64,000 nt of DNA from Actinokineospora bangkokensis (GCF_001940455.1 NZ_MKQR01000018.1:62001-126000); one strand, 5' to 3'; counted from the stretch's first letter, positions 8,771 to 18,197 are shown. Translations and numbers: made by a program. Notes: generated by a model from the letters alone, not told the origin.

Positions 8771-10636
8771 TCACCGAGCTGCTGAACCCTCACTTGCGCT
8801 GTCGTACAGGAGCCGGTAGGGACCCGGCCTGCTGATCAGTTCCGCGTGGGTCCCTGTCGCGACGATCCTCCCCCGTTCCAAGACCACGATCAGGTCCGCG
8901 TTGCGCACATTGCCGAGCCGGTGGGTCACCAGGACGGTCGTGCGGTTCGACGCCCCCTCGTTCCCGCAGAGGGCGTCGAACACCCGGGCTTCGGCGAGGG
9001 CGTCGAGCGACGCCGTCGGCTCGTCGGCGATGAGCAGCGGAGCGGTGCGGAAGTGGCCCCGGGCCGCGGCGATGCGCTGCCACTGGCCGGTCGAGAGGCC
9101 GTGTCCCCCTGCGAACAACGTCGAGAGAACGGTGTCCTCCCGACGGGGCAGGGCCTCGATCAGGGTGTCCGCCCCCGCGGTGCGGGCGCTGTCCGGCCAC
9201 CGCGCCCGTTCGCCATCGAGGTCGGAGATGCAGATGTTGGTGGCGGCGCTGACCGGCCACCGCACCGGGTCCTGCGCGATCAGCGACGTCCGAGGGGGCG
9301 CCGCCGTCGCGAGGTCGACGTCGTCCCAGAGGACCTGGCCGGTGTCCGGGGTGAACAGGCCGCAGATCAACCTGCTGAGGGTCGACTTGCCCGAACCGTT
9401 CTCCCCGACCAGCGCCACGACCTGCCCCCGCCGGAGGGTGAGGTCGACGTCGCGCACCGCGGGCTCGTGCTGGCCGGGGTAGGCGAAGGTCACGCCGCGG
9501 AGGGTGATCGTGGCGGGGTCGGGCGGGGCGCTGCGCGACCGGGCCGCGCCTCGCCTGCGGCGGCACTCGTCGAGGAGCCGGGCGCGCAGGTCGATGTAGA
9601 AGCTGTTCTCGTACATCGCGTTGAACTCGCGGATCGCCTGGGACAACGACGCGGCCGCACCGCTGATCGCGACGACGGCCGTCCCGGCCAGGGACAGGGG
9701 GACCTGCTGGGTGTACAGGAGCACCCCCAGGGTGCAGTACGCGCCGAGGCCGCCCGCGGCGGCGAGGGCCCGGCCGCCGAGGCGGATCGCCGCGCACCGG
9801 GCTTCGGTGCGCACGGCGTCGGCGTTGAGCCGCTCGGAGACCCGGGCGTGCTCGTCGAGCAGGACCTCCTCCAGGAGGAACGCGCGGACCTCCATGGCGG
9901 ACTCGGCGCCGGTGATGAGGTCGCCCACCAGCCACGCCTGCCGATCGCGCGCCACCATCCGCAGGAACGAGGTGTAGCTCAGCCTGGCCGCGCGCATCGC
10001 GGCCCACCCGTTGGCGGCGGCGGCCAGCAGCAGCGCGGGCAACAGCCACGGGTGGAAGGTGGTGACCACCGCCAGCGCGACGGCCAGCGCCACCAGCGCG
10101 GCGAGCAGGTCGGAGGCCGCCTGCACCGAGCGGCGCACGGCCCACACACCGTGCATCCCGCCCTGGCGGACCAGTTCGACGAAGTCGGCGTCGCTGAACG
10201 CCACCGGGGCGACGTCGAGGACCGCCCGGTGGATCCCGTGCCGCGCGGCGTACTCGACCCGCGGTGCCAACGCGGCCTGGGCCAGGTGGGCCACCGCCCC
10301 CACCGTGGTCCTGGCCGTGTGGGCGAGGCCGACCAGCAGCAGCGAGGGGACGCTGTCCAGCAACCGGTCCGGGTTCGGCGCGCCGTCCAGCAGGGTGGTG
10401 AACGCGTCCGCGACGGCGAACAACCCCACGGCCTGGAGCGCCCCCGCCGCCAGGTGCGCGGTCGCGGCCAGCGCGGTCCACCGGCGGGAGGTGCGCCACG
10501 CCAGCAGGACGACGGTGGCGAGCGCCGCGGGGACGGCGCGCGCGCTCCGCCGCCACCCCGCGGTCGCCACCTGCTCGTTGATCGTCGCCCACGCGGGCTC
10601 GGCGAGCTCACCGTCGTCGATCAGCGGGTACCTCAT
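8771..10636 (-). CDS. ABC exporter with fused membrane and ATPase domains
   Basis: 621 aa, the normal size of a half-transporter. The N-terminal ~330 residues contain hydrophobic helices (LAALVALAVALAVVTTF and others). The C-terminal nucleotide-binding domain has Walker A GENGSGKST, signature LSTGQWQRIAAAR, Walker B LLIADEPTASLD and the H-loop VTHRLG. The membrane domain is divergent, like exporters found in peptide and natural-product clusters. AGGAG precedes the ATG. It is the last gene of a minus-strand operon with a secreted protein, P450 and carbamoyltransferase, so it may export that locus's product. Confidence 0.88.
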   Translation of the reverse strand: MRYPLIDDGELAEPAWATINEQVATAGWRRSARAVPAALATVVLLAWRTSRRWTALAATAHLAAGALQAVGLFAVADAFTTLLDGAPNPDRLLDSVPSLLLVGLAHTARTTVGAVAHLAQAALAPRVEYAARHGIHRAVLDVAPVAFSDADFVELVRQGGMHGVWAVRRSVQAASDLLAALVALAVALAVVTTFHPWLLPALLLAAAANGWAAMRAARLSYTSFLRMVARDRQAWLVGDLITGAESAMEVRAFLLEEVLLDEHARVSERLNADAVRTEARCAAIRLGGRALAAAGGLGAYCTLGVLLYTQQVPLSLAGTAVVAISGAAASLSQAIREFNAMYENSFYIDLRARLLDECRRRRGAARSRSAPPDPATITLRGVTFAYPGQHEPAVRDVDLTLRRGQVVALVGENGSGKSTLSRLICGLFTPDTGQVLWDDVDLATAAPPRTSLIAQDPVRWPVSAATNICISDLDGERARWPDSARTAGADTLIEALPRREDTVLSTLFAGGHGLSTGQWQRIAAARGHFRTAPLLIADEPTASLDALAEARVFDALCGNEGASNRTTVLVTHRLGNVRNADLIVVLERGRIVATGTHAELISRPGPYRLLYDSASEGSAAR

Positions 10637-10659
10637 CGGTCTCCTGGTCGGGTGGGCGC

Positions 10660-11415
10660 TCAGGGGCCGACGAAGACCGGGACCGCGTTCGACCGGATCG
10701 TCCCCGGGCTGGTGGCCTTGAGCTTCTGCAGACCGGTCCGGGTGAAGGTCACCGACGCCCGCCCGTCAGCTCCCGTGGTGGCCCCGCCGACCGACGCGCC
10801 TGCGATCGGGGCGCCGGTGGCGGCGTCCACGACCCGGTACACCACGCCCTGGCCCACCCGGGCGAAGACGGGCCCGGTGAGCTTGAGCGCCGCGGTCTCG
10901 CTGCCGTCGGAGATGGCGAACAGCACCTCGTCACCGGTGGCCACCCGCTGCTGGCAGCCGCCGACGCTTGTGACGGCACCATTGCGGCGCAGGGAGAAGA
11001 ACGTGGTGGCGGTCGAGGACTCGGCACCGATCCTGGTCACCAGGTAGTCCTCGAAGGACGGGAAGTAGGGGCCGTCCCAGTCGAAGCCGTAGGTCCGGGC
11101 TCCGTCGTCGAGGGCTCCGATCGCGGTCGGCCCGGCGGTGGGGTTGGCGCCGAGGTTGGTGCCGTCGCACTGGTGCGTGCCGCCCGCCGCGCTGGTCACC
11201 TCATGCGGGCGGGTGATGACCAGCCCCTCGAAGATCGTGCTCGTCGCCCCCTCCACCCGCAGCTTGACCAGCGCCGCGGTCGACGGGGAGCCGCCCGTCG
11301 GCGCCGCGGGACCGGCGACGGCCGGGACCGCGGTCGCGGTCAGGCCGACCAGTCCGGCGACCAGGACCGCCAGGCCGCGCAGCCTGCGTGCGGCGGGGCG
11401 CTTCGACTGTCTCAT
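10660..11415 (-). CDS. Secreted protein with C-terminal Ig-like domain
   Basis: 251 aa. The twin-Arg/Lys-rich start and hydrophobic core (GLAVLVAGLVGLTATAVPAVAG) form a Sec signal peptide with cleavage near AVAG|PA. The mature part has two Cys (HQCDG and GGCQQ) that could pair, in a DUF4430/transcobalamin-like beta domain (VKLRVEGAT start, GDEVLFAIS end). The last ~70 residues look like a bacterial Ig/big domain (ATGAPIAGASV, TGADGRASVTF). AGGAGGAG precedes the ATG. It sits between the P450 and ABC genes of one operon; its link to small-molecule chemistry is unclear. Confidence 0.75.
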   Translation of the reverse strand: MRQSKRPAARRLRGLAVLVAGLVGLTATAVPAVAGPAAPTGGSPSTAALVKLRVEGATSTIFEGLVITRPHEVTSAAGGTHQCDGTNLGANPTAGPTAIGALDDGARTYGFDWDGPYFPSFEDYLVTRIGAESSTATTFFSLRRNGAVTSVGGCQQRVATGDEVLFAISDGSETAALKLTGPVFARVGQGVVYRVVDAATGAPIAGASVGGATTGADGRASVTFTRTGLQKLKATSPGTIRSNAVPVFVGP

Positions 11416-11427
11416 GTGGATCTCCTC

Positions 11428-12624
11428 CTAGTTGTTCCCGGTAGCGGGTGGACCGGGCCGCAGGGTCACCGGCAGGGTGACGAGCCCGCGGATCATGGTG
11501 TTCGCCCGCCACCGCAACCCCGCGGGGTCGCGGGCGAACCCCATCCGCGGGAACCGGGACAGCAGCAGCTCCAGCGCCACCTCCGCCTCGGCGCGGGCCA
11601 GCGCCGCGCCGAGGCAGTGGTGGACGCCGTGCCCGAACGCGAGGCTGCGCGCGCCGCGCCTGCGGATGTCGAAGTCCTGGGCGTGCGGGAAGCGATCGGG
11701 GTCGCGGTTGGCCGCCGCGAGCGCCGCCATCACGAAGGAACCCGCGGGGATGCGGGTCCCGGCGATGTCGACGTCGCCGGTGGTGTGCCGCAGCGTGCCG
11801 AGGTTGGCCGGGCCCGCGTGGCGCAGCAGCTCCTCGATGGCGTCCGGCAGCCACGTCGGGTGCTCGCGCAGCAGGCGGAGCTGGTCGGGGTGGCGCAGCA
11901 GCGCCCAGACGCTGTTGCCGATCAGGCTGACCGTGGTCTCGTGGCCCGCGACCAGCAGCAGGAACACCGTCGACAGCAGTTCGGCGGTGGTGATCGATCC
12001 GTCGACCTCGCACGCGCGGATCAGCTTGGTCAGCAGGTCGTCGCCCGGGCTGCGGCGCTTCGCGCGGACCAGGCGCACCAGGTACTCCGTCATCCGCGCT
12101 GCGGGCTCGGCGCGCGCGTTCGGGCTGACCTCGGTGAACAGCACCTCGGCGATCCGGCGGAAGTCGGGGTCCTCGGCCTCGGTGATGCCCAGCACGCCGC
12201 GCATCACCCCCAGCGCGAACGGGAAGGCGAACCCGTCGACCAGGTCCACCTCGCCGTCGGCGTCGAGCGCGTCGGCCGCCGCGGTGGCGACCGCGGCGAT
12301 CATCGGGCGCAGCTCGTCGACGCGTCGCGCGCTGAACGCGGAGCTCACGACGGCGCGCAGCCGGGTGTGCGCGGGTGGGTCGCGGTTGAGCATGTGGTGG
12401 GTGAACGGCTCGGTGGCCGCGCCGCTGGCGTCCTTGGACACGTGCGGGTGGACCAGCACCGCGCGCACGTCCTCGTAGCGGGTCACCAGGTACGCGGTGA
12501 GGTGCAGCCTCGGGATCCGCACCAGCACGACCGGCGCGGTGGCCCGGGTCGCGGCGTAGAAGGCGTGCGGGTCCTGCAGGAAGTCCTCGTCCAGCACCGG
12601 CGTGCCCGGGCGGGTGCCGCTCAC
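11428..12624 (-). CDS. Cytochrome P450
   Basis: 398 aa from a GTG whose GTGA overlaps the carbamoyltransferase stop. All P450 landmarks are present: I-helix AGHETT 226-231, K-helix ELLR 265-268, and heme loop FGHGVHHCLG with Cys337. It is a soluble bacterial class needing ferredoxin partners, none of which is nearby. It most likely hydroxylates or oxidises the substrate that the carbamoyltransferase then carbamoylates, a pairing known from antibiotic tailoring. Substrate unknown. Confidence 0.93.
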   Translation of the reverse strand: MSGTRPGTPVLDEDFLQDPHAFYAATRATAPVVLVRIPRLHLTAYLVTRYEDVRAVLVHPHVSKDASGAATEPFTHHMLNRDPPAHTRLRAVVSSAFSARRVDELRPMIAAVATAAADALDADGEVDLVDGFAFPFALGVMRGVLGITEAEDPDFRRIAEVLFTEVSPNARAEPAARMTEYLVRLVRAKRRSPGDDLLTKLIRACEVDGSITTAELLSTVFLLLVAGHETTVSLIGNSVWALLRHPDQLRLLREHPTWLPDAIEELLRHAGPANLGTLRHTTGDVDIAGTRIPAGSFVMAALAAANRDPDRFPHAQDFDIRRRGARSLAFGHGVHHCLGAALARAEAEVALELLLSRFPRMGFARDPAGLRWRANTMIRGLVTLPVTLRPGPPATGNN

Positions 12625-14234
12625 CTGGGCCCCCCGGCGGGGCGCAGCAGCTCGTCGTCCCAGACGAGGAAGTCCAGCCCCATCCGCTCCGCTGCCGCGG
12701 CGACGTCGGCGCCCGCGTGCGCGATGGGGTCGCCGCGGTCGTTGAAGGACGTGTTGAGCACGACCGGGTCGTGCCCTCCGCCGCGCAGTGCTCGCAGCAC
12801 GTCGTGCACGACCCCGGTCTCCCGCACCACCTGCATCCGGCACGTGCCGTCGACGTGCGTGGCCCCGGGGAGCGAGGAACGGCCGAGGTCGGTCATCGGC
12901 GCCGACGCCGTCATGTAGCGGGAGCGGGAGCCCCGGGAGTCCCAGAACACGCCGTCGCACTCGGCCAGCCCCGCGGGCGCCAAGGGCCGCCAGGGCTCTC
13001 GGCCCTTCATCCGGTTGACGCGGTCCCGGACGGCCGTGTCGTCGGGCCGGGCGATGACCGATCGGTGCCCGAGCGCCCGGGCACCGACCTCGGCCCGCCC
13101 GGTGTAGACCGCTCCGACCTGACCGCACCGCAGGAGGTCCGCGACCAGGTCGGGCGTGTAGTCGACCGACATCCACCCCGCCAGCTGATCTGCCGTGCGC
13201 GGCTGGGTCTGCGCGCCCAGGTACGGCGAGACGCCCTGCGGGAGGACGGGCCCACCGGTGGTGAGCCAGGCCGCGCCCAGCGAGACCCCCGCGTCGTGCG
13301 CGAAGGGCGGGACGTAGACCGGCTCGTCCACAGCCCCCATCGCCACGCAGTTCTGCGCGACGCCACCGCCGATGCACACCGCATCCAGCCCCGTCAGCTC
13401 ACGCGCGCGGGCCACCAGCCGCGCCAGCTCCGCTGCGACGGTCGCCTGCGCCTGAGCCGCGATCCGCACGGCCAGCGGATCGCGGTGGAGGCAGGCCGTC
13501 GGGGTGCTGACCGGTCCGTAGGTGTCCTGGAACCACGTCCCCCACGCGGTGGCGGCCTCGTCCCAGGTGCAATCCGCTCGCAGCGCACGGGCGCCGGGTG
13601 GGATGCCGTCGGCGAAGGCGAAGAGCGGCTCGGCCGCCAGGGCGTAGGAGGCGAGTCCCATCGTCTTACCCGCCTCCAGCAGGCGGAACCCGAGGTGACG
13701 GGTCGCCGCTTCGTAGAAGTAGCCGAGCGAGAACGGCCGGGGGTAGCACTCGACCGGCGTGATCCCCGTCCGCCTGCCACCCCGGTGGATCGACACCGAA
13801 GCCCGTTCCCCGTGCCCGTCCACGACCAGCACCGCGGCGTCGTCGAACGGCGAGGCGTAGAAGGCGGAGGCCGCATGTGCGTCGTGGTGGTCGAAGAAGC
13901 TGAAGGTGCACCCCGCAGGCAACCGGTCCCACCCCAGGAGGTCCTGGGCGAGCACAGCAGGATCGGCGTACGAGGGGCGCCACGCCTGACCAGAGGGGTG
14001 GTTGGCCAACCAGGGCTGCCACCCGACCGCGACGAGGGAGATCTCCTCGCGGTCGACACCCGTCTCCGCCAACCCGGCCGCGACCGCGGCGACGGGGAAT
14101 TCTCCCCAACCGTGGCGATGTCGGGTGAATCGTTCCTCTTCCGCCATCCAGAGCACGTTCCCGGCGGGATCGACGACCGCGGCGGCGCCATCGTGGAACC
14201 ACCAGTTGACCCCGAGCACATAACCGCCGGACAT
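12621..14234 (-). CDS. Carbamoyltransferase (NodU/CmcH/TobZ family)
   Basis: 537 aa from ATG 14234, preceded by GGGGGG; in-frame upstream ATGs exist (to 14432), but the family N-terminus starts right here (YVLGVNWWFHDGAA). The N-terminal Kae1-like ATP/carbamoyl-phosphate domain shows metal and nucleotide motifs (DHHDAHAASAF, VVDGHGERASV, CIGGGVAQNC). The C-terminal YrdC-like region includes RAEVGARALGHRSVIA and NTSFNDRGDPIA. Members transfer carbamoyl to hydroxyls of nod factors, cephamycin, novobiocin or tobramycin. It is first in an operon with a P450, a secreted protein and an ABC exporter. Confidence 0.93.
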   Translation of the reverse strand: MSGGYVLGVNWWFHDGAAAVVDPAGNVLWMAEEERFTRHRHGWGEFPVAAVAAGLAETGVDREEISLVAVGWQPWLANHPSGQAWRPSYADPAVLAQDLLGWDRLPAGCTFSFFDHHDAHAASAFYASPFDDAAVLVVDGHGERASVSIHRGGRRTGITPVECYPRPFSLGYFYEAATRHLGFRLLEAGKTMGLASYALAAEPLFAFADGIPPGARALRADCTWDEAATAWGTWFQDTYGPVSTPTACLHRDPLAVRIAAQAQATVAAELARLVARARELTGLDAVCIGGGVAQNCVAMGAVDEPVYVPPFAHDAGVSLGAAWLTTGGPVLPQGVSPYLGAQTQPRTADQLAGWMSVDYTPDLVADLLRCGQVGAVYTGRAEVGARALGHRSVIARPDDTAVRDRVNRMKGREPWRPLAPAGLAECDGVFWDSRGSRSRYMTASAPMTDLGRSSLPGATHVDGTCRMQVVRETGVVHDVLRALRGGGHDPVVLNTSFNDRGDPIAHAGADVAAAAERMGLDFLVWDDELLRPAGGPR

Positions 14235-14556
14235 GCGCCCCCCAGGAAATCGGACGAAAATGACGCGGCAGATCCCACCCCGCCGGATGCGACTTCGCCT
14301 CCCCCGCAGTGCCGCGAGTGATGCTAACCCCCCACGCCCGTACATCGTATAGTCCGTTCGGGTAGCGTCCCGCCCACTGCGCGGAGAGACCATCCGAACG
14401 CCGCAGGGGAGTGAGATTGCCAAGATCTGCAAGGCAGTTCACGCCACCCCGGGGCCAAGGACGCCGTGGAGCACTGACCCGGCGGCGAGCCAGGTGAATT
14501 CGCGATAATGACCTTTTCCGCCTCACTTCCACTGCGCGACGTGGAATAGTGCTGTC
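14235..14556. promoter_or_regulatory. Divergent promoter region, carbamoyltransferase / DinB-like gene
   Basis: 322 bases with no separate gene. It is AT-richer than its surroundings near 14330-14350. On the minus strand TATACG (complement of 14346-14351) is a fair -10 hexamer, which would give a leader of about 100 bases before the carbamoyltransferase ATG. No convincing -35 or operator palindrome was seen. Confidence 0.3.
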
Positions 14557-15318
14557 ATGACCAGGTTCGGGCCGTCTGATGACCTCTCCGGTGCCGCGTT
14601 CGTCGATGTGGGCCTTCGGGGGGCGCGGTTCACGCGGTGCGATCTGTCCCGCGCGGTGTTGCGAGCTGTCGACGTGGACGGTGCTGAGGTTGATGCGCCG
14701 TGGCTGAGTTCCCTGTGGGTCAACGGTGTCGACGTCGCGCCGTTCGTGGAGGGGGAGCTTGATCGGCGCTTCCCCGGCAGGGGTGAGCGAGGGGCGACCA
14801 GCCCCGACGGGCTGCGCCGAGCGTGGACGAAAGTGGAGCACGCCTGGGCGGCCGCAGTAGAGCGGGTGGCGGCGATGCCACCGGGTACCGCCGACGTGTC
14901 GGTAGCCGGTGAGTGGTCGTTCGCACAGACCTTGCGGCACCTGGTGATGGCCACCGACACGTGGTTCCGCGTTGCCGTCCAAGGCGTTGAGAAGCCCTAC
15001 CACCCGCTGGGTGTGCCGAACGCCGAGTACGCCACCGACGGGTACGACACGTCCATCTTCGCCGCCACCGAACCTCCCTACGCCGAGGTGCTTGAGGTCC
15101 GGGCCGGACGGGTGGCAATGGTCCGCGACTTCCTCGCCGCCGTCACCAGCGACGACCTGGTGGTGCCGCGGAGGCACCCGTGGGCAGCCGAGTACGAGGT
15201 GACCACGCTGGAGTGCCTGCACACGATCCTCACCGAGGAGTGGGAGCACCTGCGCTACGCGACCCGCGACCTGGACGCGATCGCCGCGGCTGGCACCCCG
15301 GGAGGGCCGATGGCGTAA
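14557..15318 (+). CDS. DinB-like protein with N-terminal pentapeptide-like segment
   Basis: 253 aa. Residues about 8-50 carry pentapeptide-type repeats (GAAFVDVGLRGARFTRCDLS). From about 85 on it is a DinB/YfiT-like four-helix bundle, with metal-type His in FAQTLRHLV and EEWEHLRYATRDLD. Actinomycete proteins of this kind are thiol-dependent or hydrolase-like enzymes of uncertain substrate. It is transcribed away from the carbamoyltransferase operon. The family assignment is good; the reaction is unknown. Confidence 0.8.
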   Translation: MTRFGPSDDLSGAAFVDVGLRGARFTRCDLSRAVLRAVDVDGAEVDAPWLSSLWVNGVDVAPFVEGELDRRFPGRGERGATSPDGLRRAWTKVEHAWAAAVERVAAMPPGTADVSVAGEWSFAQTLRHLVMATDTWFRVAVQGVEKPYHPLGVPNAEYATDGYDTSIFAATEPPYAEVLEVRAGRVAMVRDFLAAVTSDDLVVPRRHPWAAEYEVTTLECLHTILTEEWEHLRYATRDLDAIAAAGTPGGPMA

Positions 15319-15443
15319 GGGCTGGCCGGTGCACGCTCCACGTCGCCTGTCCGGTTGGGATGACCAGGGTCGCCTCGTCCACGTGAGGGGTTCAGCCCAC
15401 CTCAGCTGGAGGTCACCTCTGTCGGGCCCAGGGCGGTGATTCA

Positions 15444-16367
15444 ATGACCGCCATGCCGCTCGATGAACTGCGTGACTTGCTGGCCAAGCACGCTCGACCT
15501 GATCTGAGCACCGACATCGATGACGTGCGCATCTTCCGGGCTGATGAGCCGAGCCCGCCGACGCCGACCACCTACGGGAAGGTGCTGGCCCTCGTCGCCC
15601 AGGGAGTCAAGCGGTTCGCGCTGGGGGACCGCCTGTACGAGTACCGCGCAGGGGAGTACGTCATCGCCTCGGTCGACCTGCCGGTGACCGCGCAGTTCAC
15701 CCGGGCCTGCCCGGGGGAACCGGCGCTGGGGTTCGGCCTGGACCTGCGGCAGGGGGACGTCGCCGAGGTGCTGTTGGCCGCGGACGACGGGGGGTTGCCG
15801 GAGGTGCCGGTCGGCGCGGCGCCGGGTCTGGCCGTGAACACCGCTTCCGCCGAGCTGCTGGACGCCGTGGTCCGCCTCCTGCGGCTGCTGGACCGGCCGC
15901 GCGACATCCCCGTGCTCGCCCCCCTGGTCAAGCGGGAGATCATCTGGCGGTTGCTCACCGGGGAGCAGAGCGCGATGCTGCGCCAGTTCGGCCTGCCCGA
16001 CAGCGGTCTGAGCCACGTCGCCAGGGCTGTCCAGTGGATCCGCGACAGCTACGCGCTGCCCTTCCGCGTCGAGGAGGTGGCGAGGCGGGCGGGCATGAGC
16101 GTGTCGGCGTTCCACCGGAACTTCCGGGCCGTCACCTCGATGAGCCCCATCCAGTACCAGAAGCAGATCCGCTTGCAGCACGCCAGGTTGCTGCTCGCCG
16201 CGAACCCCGGGGACATCGCCGGGGTCGCCCGGCAGGTCGGCTACGACAGCCCCGCCCAGTTCAGCCGCGAGTACCGCAGGCAGTTCGGTGACCCGCCGCG
16301 CCGGGACGCGGTCCGCCTGGGCGCGAGCGCCCGAGCCGCCACACCGGGCGCCCCTCGCGGCGATTGA
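15444..16367 (+). CDS. AraC family transcriptional regulator
   Basis: 307 aa; ATG at 15444 or 15453. The N-terminal ~170 residues are the AraC_N (cupin-like) sensor domain (RFALGDRLYEYRAGEYVIAS). The C-terminal ~100 residues hold two HTH motifs (RVEEVARRAGMSVSAFHRNF and IAGVARQVGYDSPAQFSREY). It lies just upstream of the molybdenum oxidoreductase operon on the same strand, and may regulate it, since AraC_N regulators often sit beside aldehyde/alcohol reductase genes. Confidence 0.92.
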   Translation: MTAMPLDELRDLLAKHARPDLSTDIDDVRIFRADEPSPPTPTTYGKVLALVAQGVKRFALGDRLYEYRAGEYVIASVDLPVTAQFTRACPGEPALGFGLDLRQGDVAEVLLAADDGGLPEVPVGAAPGLAVNTASAELLDAVVRLLRLLDRPRDIPVLAPLVKREIIWRLLTGEQSAMLRQFGLPDSGLSHVARAVQWIRDSYALPFRVEEVARRAGMSVSAFHRNFRAVTSMSPIQYQKQIRLQHARLLLAANPGDIAGVARQVGYDSPAQFSREYRRQFGDPPRRDAVRLGASARAATPGAPRGD

Positions 16368-16677
16368 GCAGAACTCGCGACTTCTAGCTCGATCCTGCCT
16401 GCTTGTTCTTCCGCCGGGCCCTGCCGCAGGAACTCGCTATAGCCTGCCGGGCAGGGACGACCGGGGACGGTTCGCGGTCGGCTGGTGGCCCGGCGAGCGA
16501 CGACGGGCGCATGAGGTGGGGATCGGTGACGGACGCGGCACGGTGGGCCAGCACTGTCTTCCGAGCCCGTTGACCTCGCGCGGCAGAGCGGCGGCGTCCC
16601 GGTAGTGGTTCGAGCGCATCAGGCTCCTCTCGGCCTCGCCTGTTGCTGTGATCGGAAGAGGCAAGGGGAAAAGCGCG
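16368..16677. other. Intergenic region with terminator, upstream of aldehyde oxidoreductase operon
   Basis: 310 bases without a supported gene. It holds a hairpin (listed separately) after the AraC gene and, at its end, AAGGGG at 16662-16667 before the ATG of the 2Fe-2S subunit. No clear promoter hexamers were recognised. Confidence 0.4.
16419..16456 (+). terminator. Hairpin terminator after AraC gene
   Basis: CCCTGCCGCAGG (16419-16430) pairs with CCTGC (16443-16447) and GGCAGGG (16450-16456) across a 12-base loop with a 2-base bulge. It lies 52 bases past the AraC stop. There is no U tract. Confidence 0.45.
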
Positions 16678-17220
16678 ATGGAAGACGACAGTCGAAGCGA
16701 AGTATCGCTGCACGTCAACGGAACCACGCACCGGTTCGATGTCGACAACCGCAGGACGCTGCTCGACGCGTTGCGGGAGGACGCGGGGCTCGTCGGTTCC
16801 AAGAAGGGGTGCGACTTCGGTCAGTGCGGTGCGTGCACGGTGCTGGTGGACGGCAGGCGCGTGGTGTCGTGCCTGACGCTCGCGGTGGCCGCGGAGGGTG
16901 CTGAGGTCACCACGGTCGAAGGGCTCGCCGCGGACGACGAACTGCTGCCGGTGCAGGAGGCGTTCGTGCGGCTCGACGGGCTCCAGTGCGGGTTCTGCAC
17001 TCCTGGTCAGCTGTGCTCGGCCGTCGCGGTGCTGGCCGAGCACGCGGCGGGGTGGCCGAGCGCCGTCACCCCTGACGTCTCCCCTGACCAGCCGCACCGC
17101 CCCCTCGACGCCGATGAGGTGCGCGAGCGGATGAGCGGGAACCTGTGCCGCTGCGGCGCTTACCCGTCGATCGTGCGCGCCGTTCTCGAAGTGGCCGAAA
17201 GCGAAGGGGTGAACGGGTGA
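16678..17220 (+). CDS. paoA: Aldehyde oxidoreductase, 2Fe-2S subunit (PaoA/YagT-like)
   Basis: 180 aa from ATG 16678, preferred over an in-frame GTG at 16648 because AAGGGG lies at the right distance. It has two 2Fe-2S centres: the plant-ferredoxin type CDFGQCGACTVLVDG with a further Cys, and the all-helical C-terminal type CGFCTPGQ with LCRCGAYPS. It passes electrons from the molybdenum subunit to FAD in a cytoplasmic (or Tat-borne) xanthine-oxidase-family enzyme. No Tat signal is seen here, so it is probably cytoplasmic. GTGA-coupled to the FAD subunit. Confidence 0.92.
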   Translation: MEDDSRSEVSLHVNGTTHRFDVDNRRTLLDALREDAGLVGSKKGCDFGQCGACTVLVDGRRVVSCLTLAVAAEGAEVTTVEGLAADDELLPVQEAFVRLDGLQCGFCTPGQLCSAVAVLAEHAAGWPSAVTPDVSPDQPHRPLDADEVRERMSGNLCRCGAYPSIVRAVLEVAESEGVNG

Positions 17221-18197
17221 AGGAGTTCGCCTACCGCCGAGCGACCGCGGTGCGTGACGCGCTGGTGTCCGTGGCAGGACAGGACGACGCCCGGTTCCTG
17301 GCGGGCGGCACGAACCTCGTCGACCTGATGAAGCGCGGTGTCGAGGCACCCGCTCGTCTGGTCGACGTGCGCGCGCTGCCGCTGGCCGGTGTCGACGAAG
17401 ACCACAACGGTGACCTGGTGATCGGTGCGACGACGACGAACAGCGACGTCGCGGCGCATCCCGAGGTGCGGCGCCGCTATCCGGCACTGTCCCAGGCGGT
17501 GTTGGCCGGTGCCTCCGGGCAGCTGCGCAACATGGCGACGGTGGCGGGGAACCTCCTGCAACGCACCCGGTGTCCCTACTTCGCGGATCTGCCGTCGGCG
17601 TGCAACAAGCGGGTGCCCGGTAGTGGCTGCGCGGCACTGGAGGGCGTGCACCACAACCACGCCATCCTCGGCGCGTCACGGGCCTGCGTCGCCACGAACC
17701 CATCGGACATGGCGGTGCCGATGATGCTGTTCGACGCGGTCGTGCGCTACGAAACGCTGGACGGCGAGGGGGAGATCCCGATCTCGCGGTTCTACCGGCC
17801 GGTCAGCGACACGCCGCACCTGGAGACGGCGCTGCCCGACGGCGCCCTGATCACCTCCGTGCGGCTGCCCGGTGCCGCCGCAGGACGGCAGTCGCGCTAT
17901 CGCAAGGTGCGCGAACGCTCGTCGTACGCCTTCGCCACCGTGTCCGTCGCGGCGGACCTGGTGGTGCGCTCCGGCCAGGTGAGTGAGGTGCGCATCGCTC
18001 TGGGTGGCGTCGCCTCGCACCCGTGGCGGGCCAGGGTCGCCGAGGCGGAGCTGCGCGGCGGGCCTGCCACGCCGGAGCGATTCCGCGCCGCGGCCGAGGC
18101 GGAGCTGGATGCCGCAGTGCCCCTGCCGCACAACGGGTACAAGGTTCGGCTGGCGCGCAACCTCATCCAGTCCGTGCTGACCGAGATCGCCCGCTGA
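17217..18197 (+). CDS. paoB: Aldehyde oxidoreductase, FAD/4Fe-4S subunit (PaoB/YagS-like)
   Basis: 326 aa from GTG 17217, overlapping the preceding stop. The FAD domain has FLAGGTNLVDLM near the start and the NMATVAGNLLQRTRC region. The segment CPYFADLPSACNKRVPG, followed by GSGC and ASRACVATNPSD, is the four-Cys insertion that binds the additional 4Fe-4S cluster in PaoB-type subunits and is absent from ordinary xanthine dehydrogenases. This marks the enzyme as an aromatic/aliphatic aldehyde oxidoreductase rather than a purine oxidase. Confidence 0.92.
   Translation: MKEFAYRRATAVRDALVSVAGQDDARFLAGGTNLVDLMKRGVEAPARLVDVRALPLAGVDEDHNGDLVIGATTTNSDVAAHPEVRRRYPALSQAVLAGASGQLRNMATVAGNLLQRTRCPYFADLPSACNKRVPGSGCAALEGVHHNHAILGASRACVATNPSDMAVPMMLFDAVVRYETLDGEGEIPISRFYRPVSDTPHLETALPDGALITSVRLPGAAAGRQSRYRKVRERSSYAFATVSVAADLVVRSGQVSEVRIALGGVASHPWRARVAEAELRGGPATPERFRAAAEAELDAAVPLPHNGYKVRLARNLIQSVLTEIAR

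Noticed and set aside
8506-8835. A 109-codon plus-strand frame after the amidohydrolase gene
   Set aside because: It overlaps the ABC transporter 3' end antisense by about 65 bases, lacks a clear ribosome site, and has mixed third-position composition; no family recognised.
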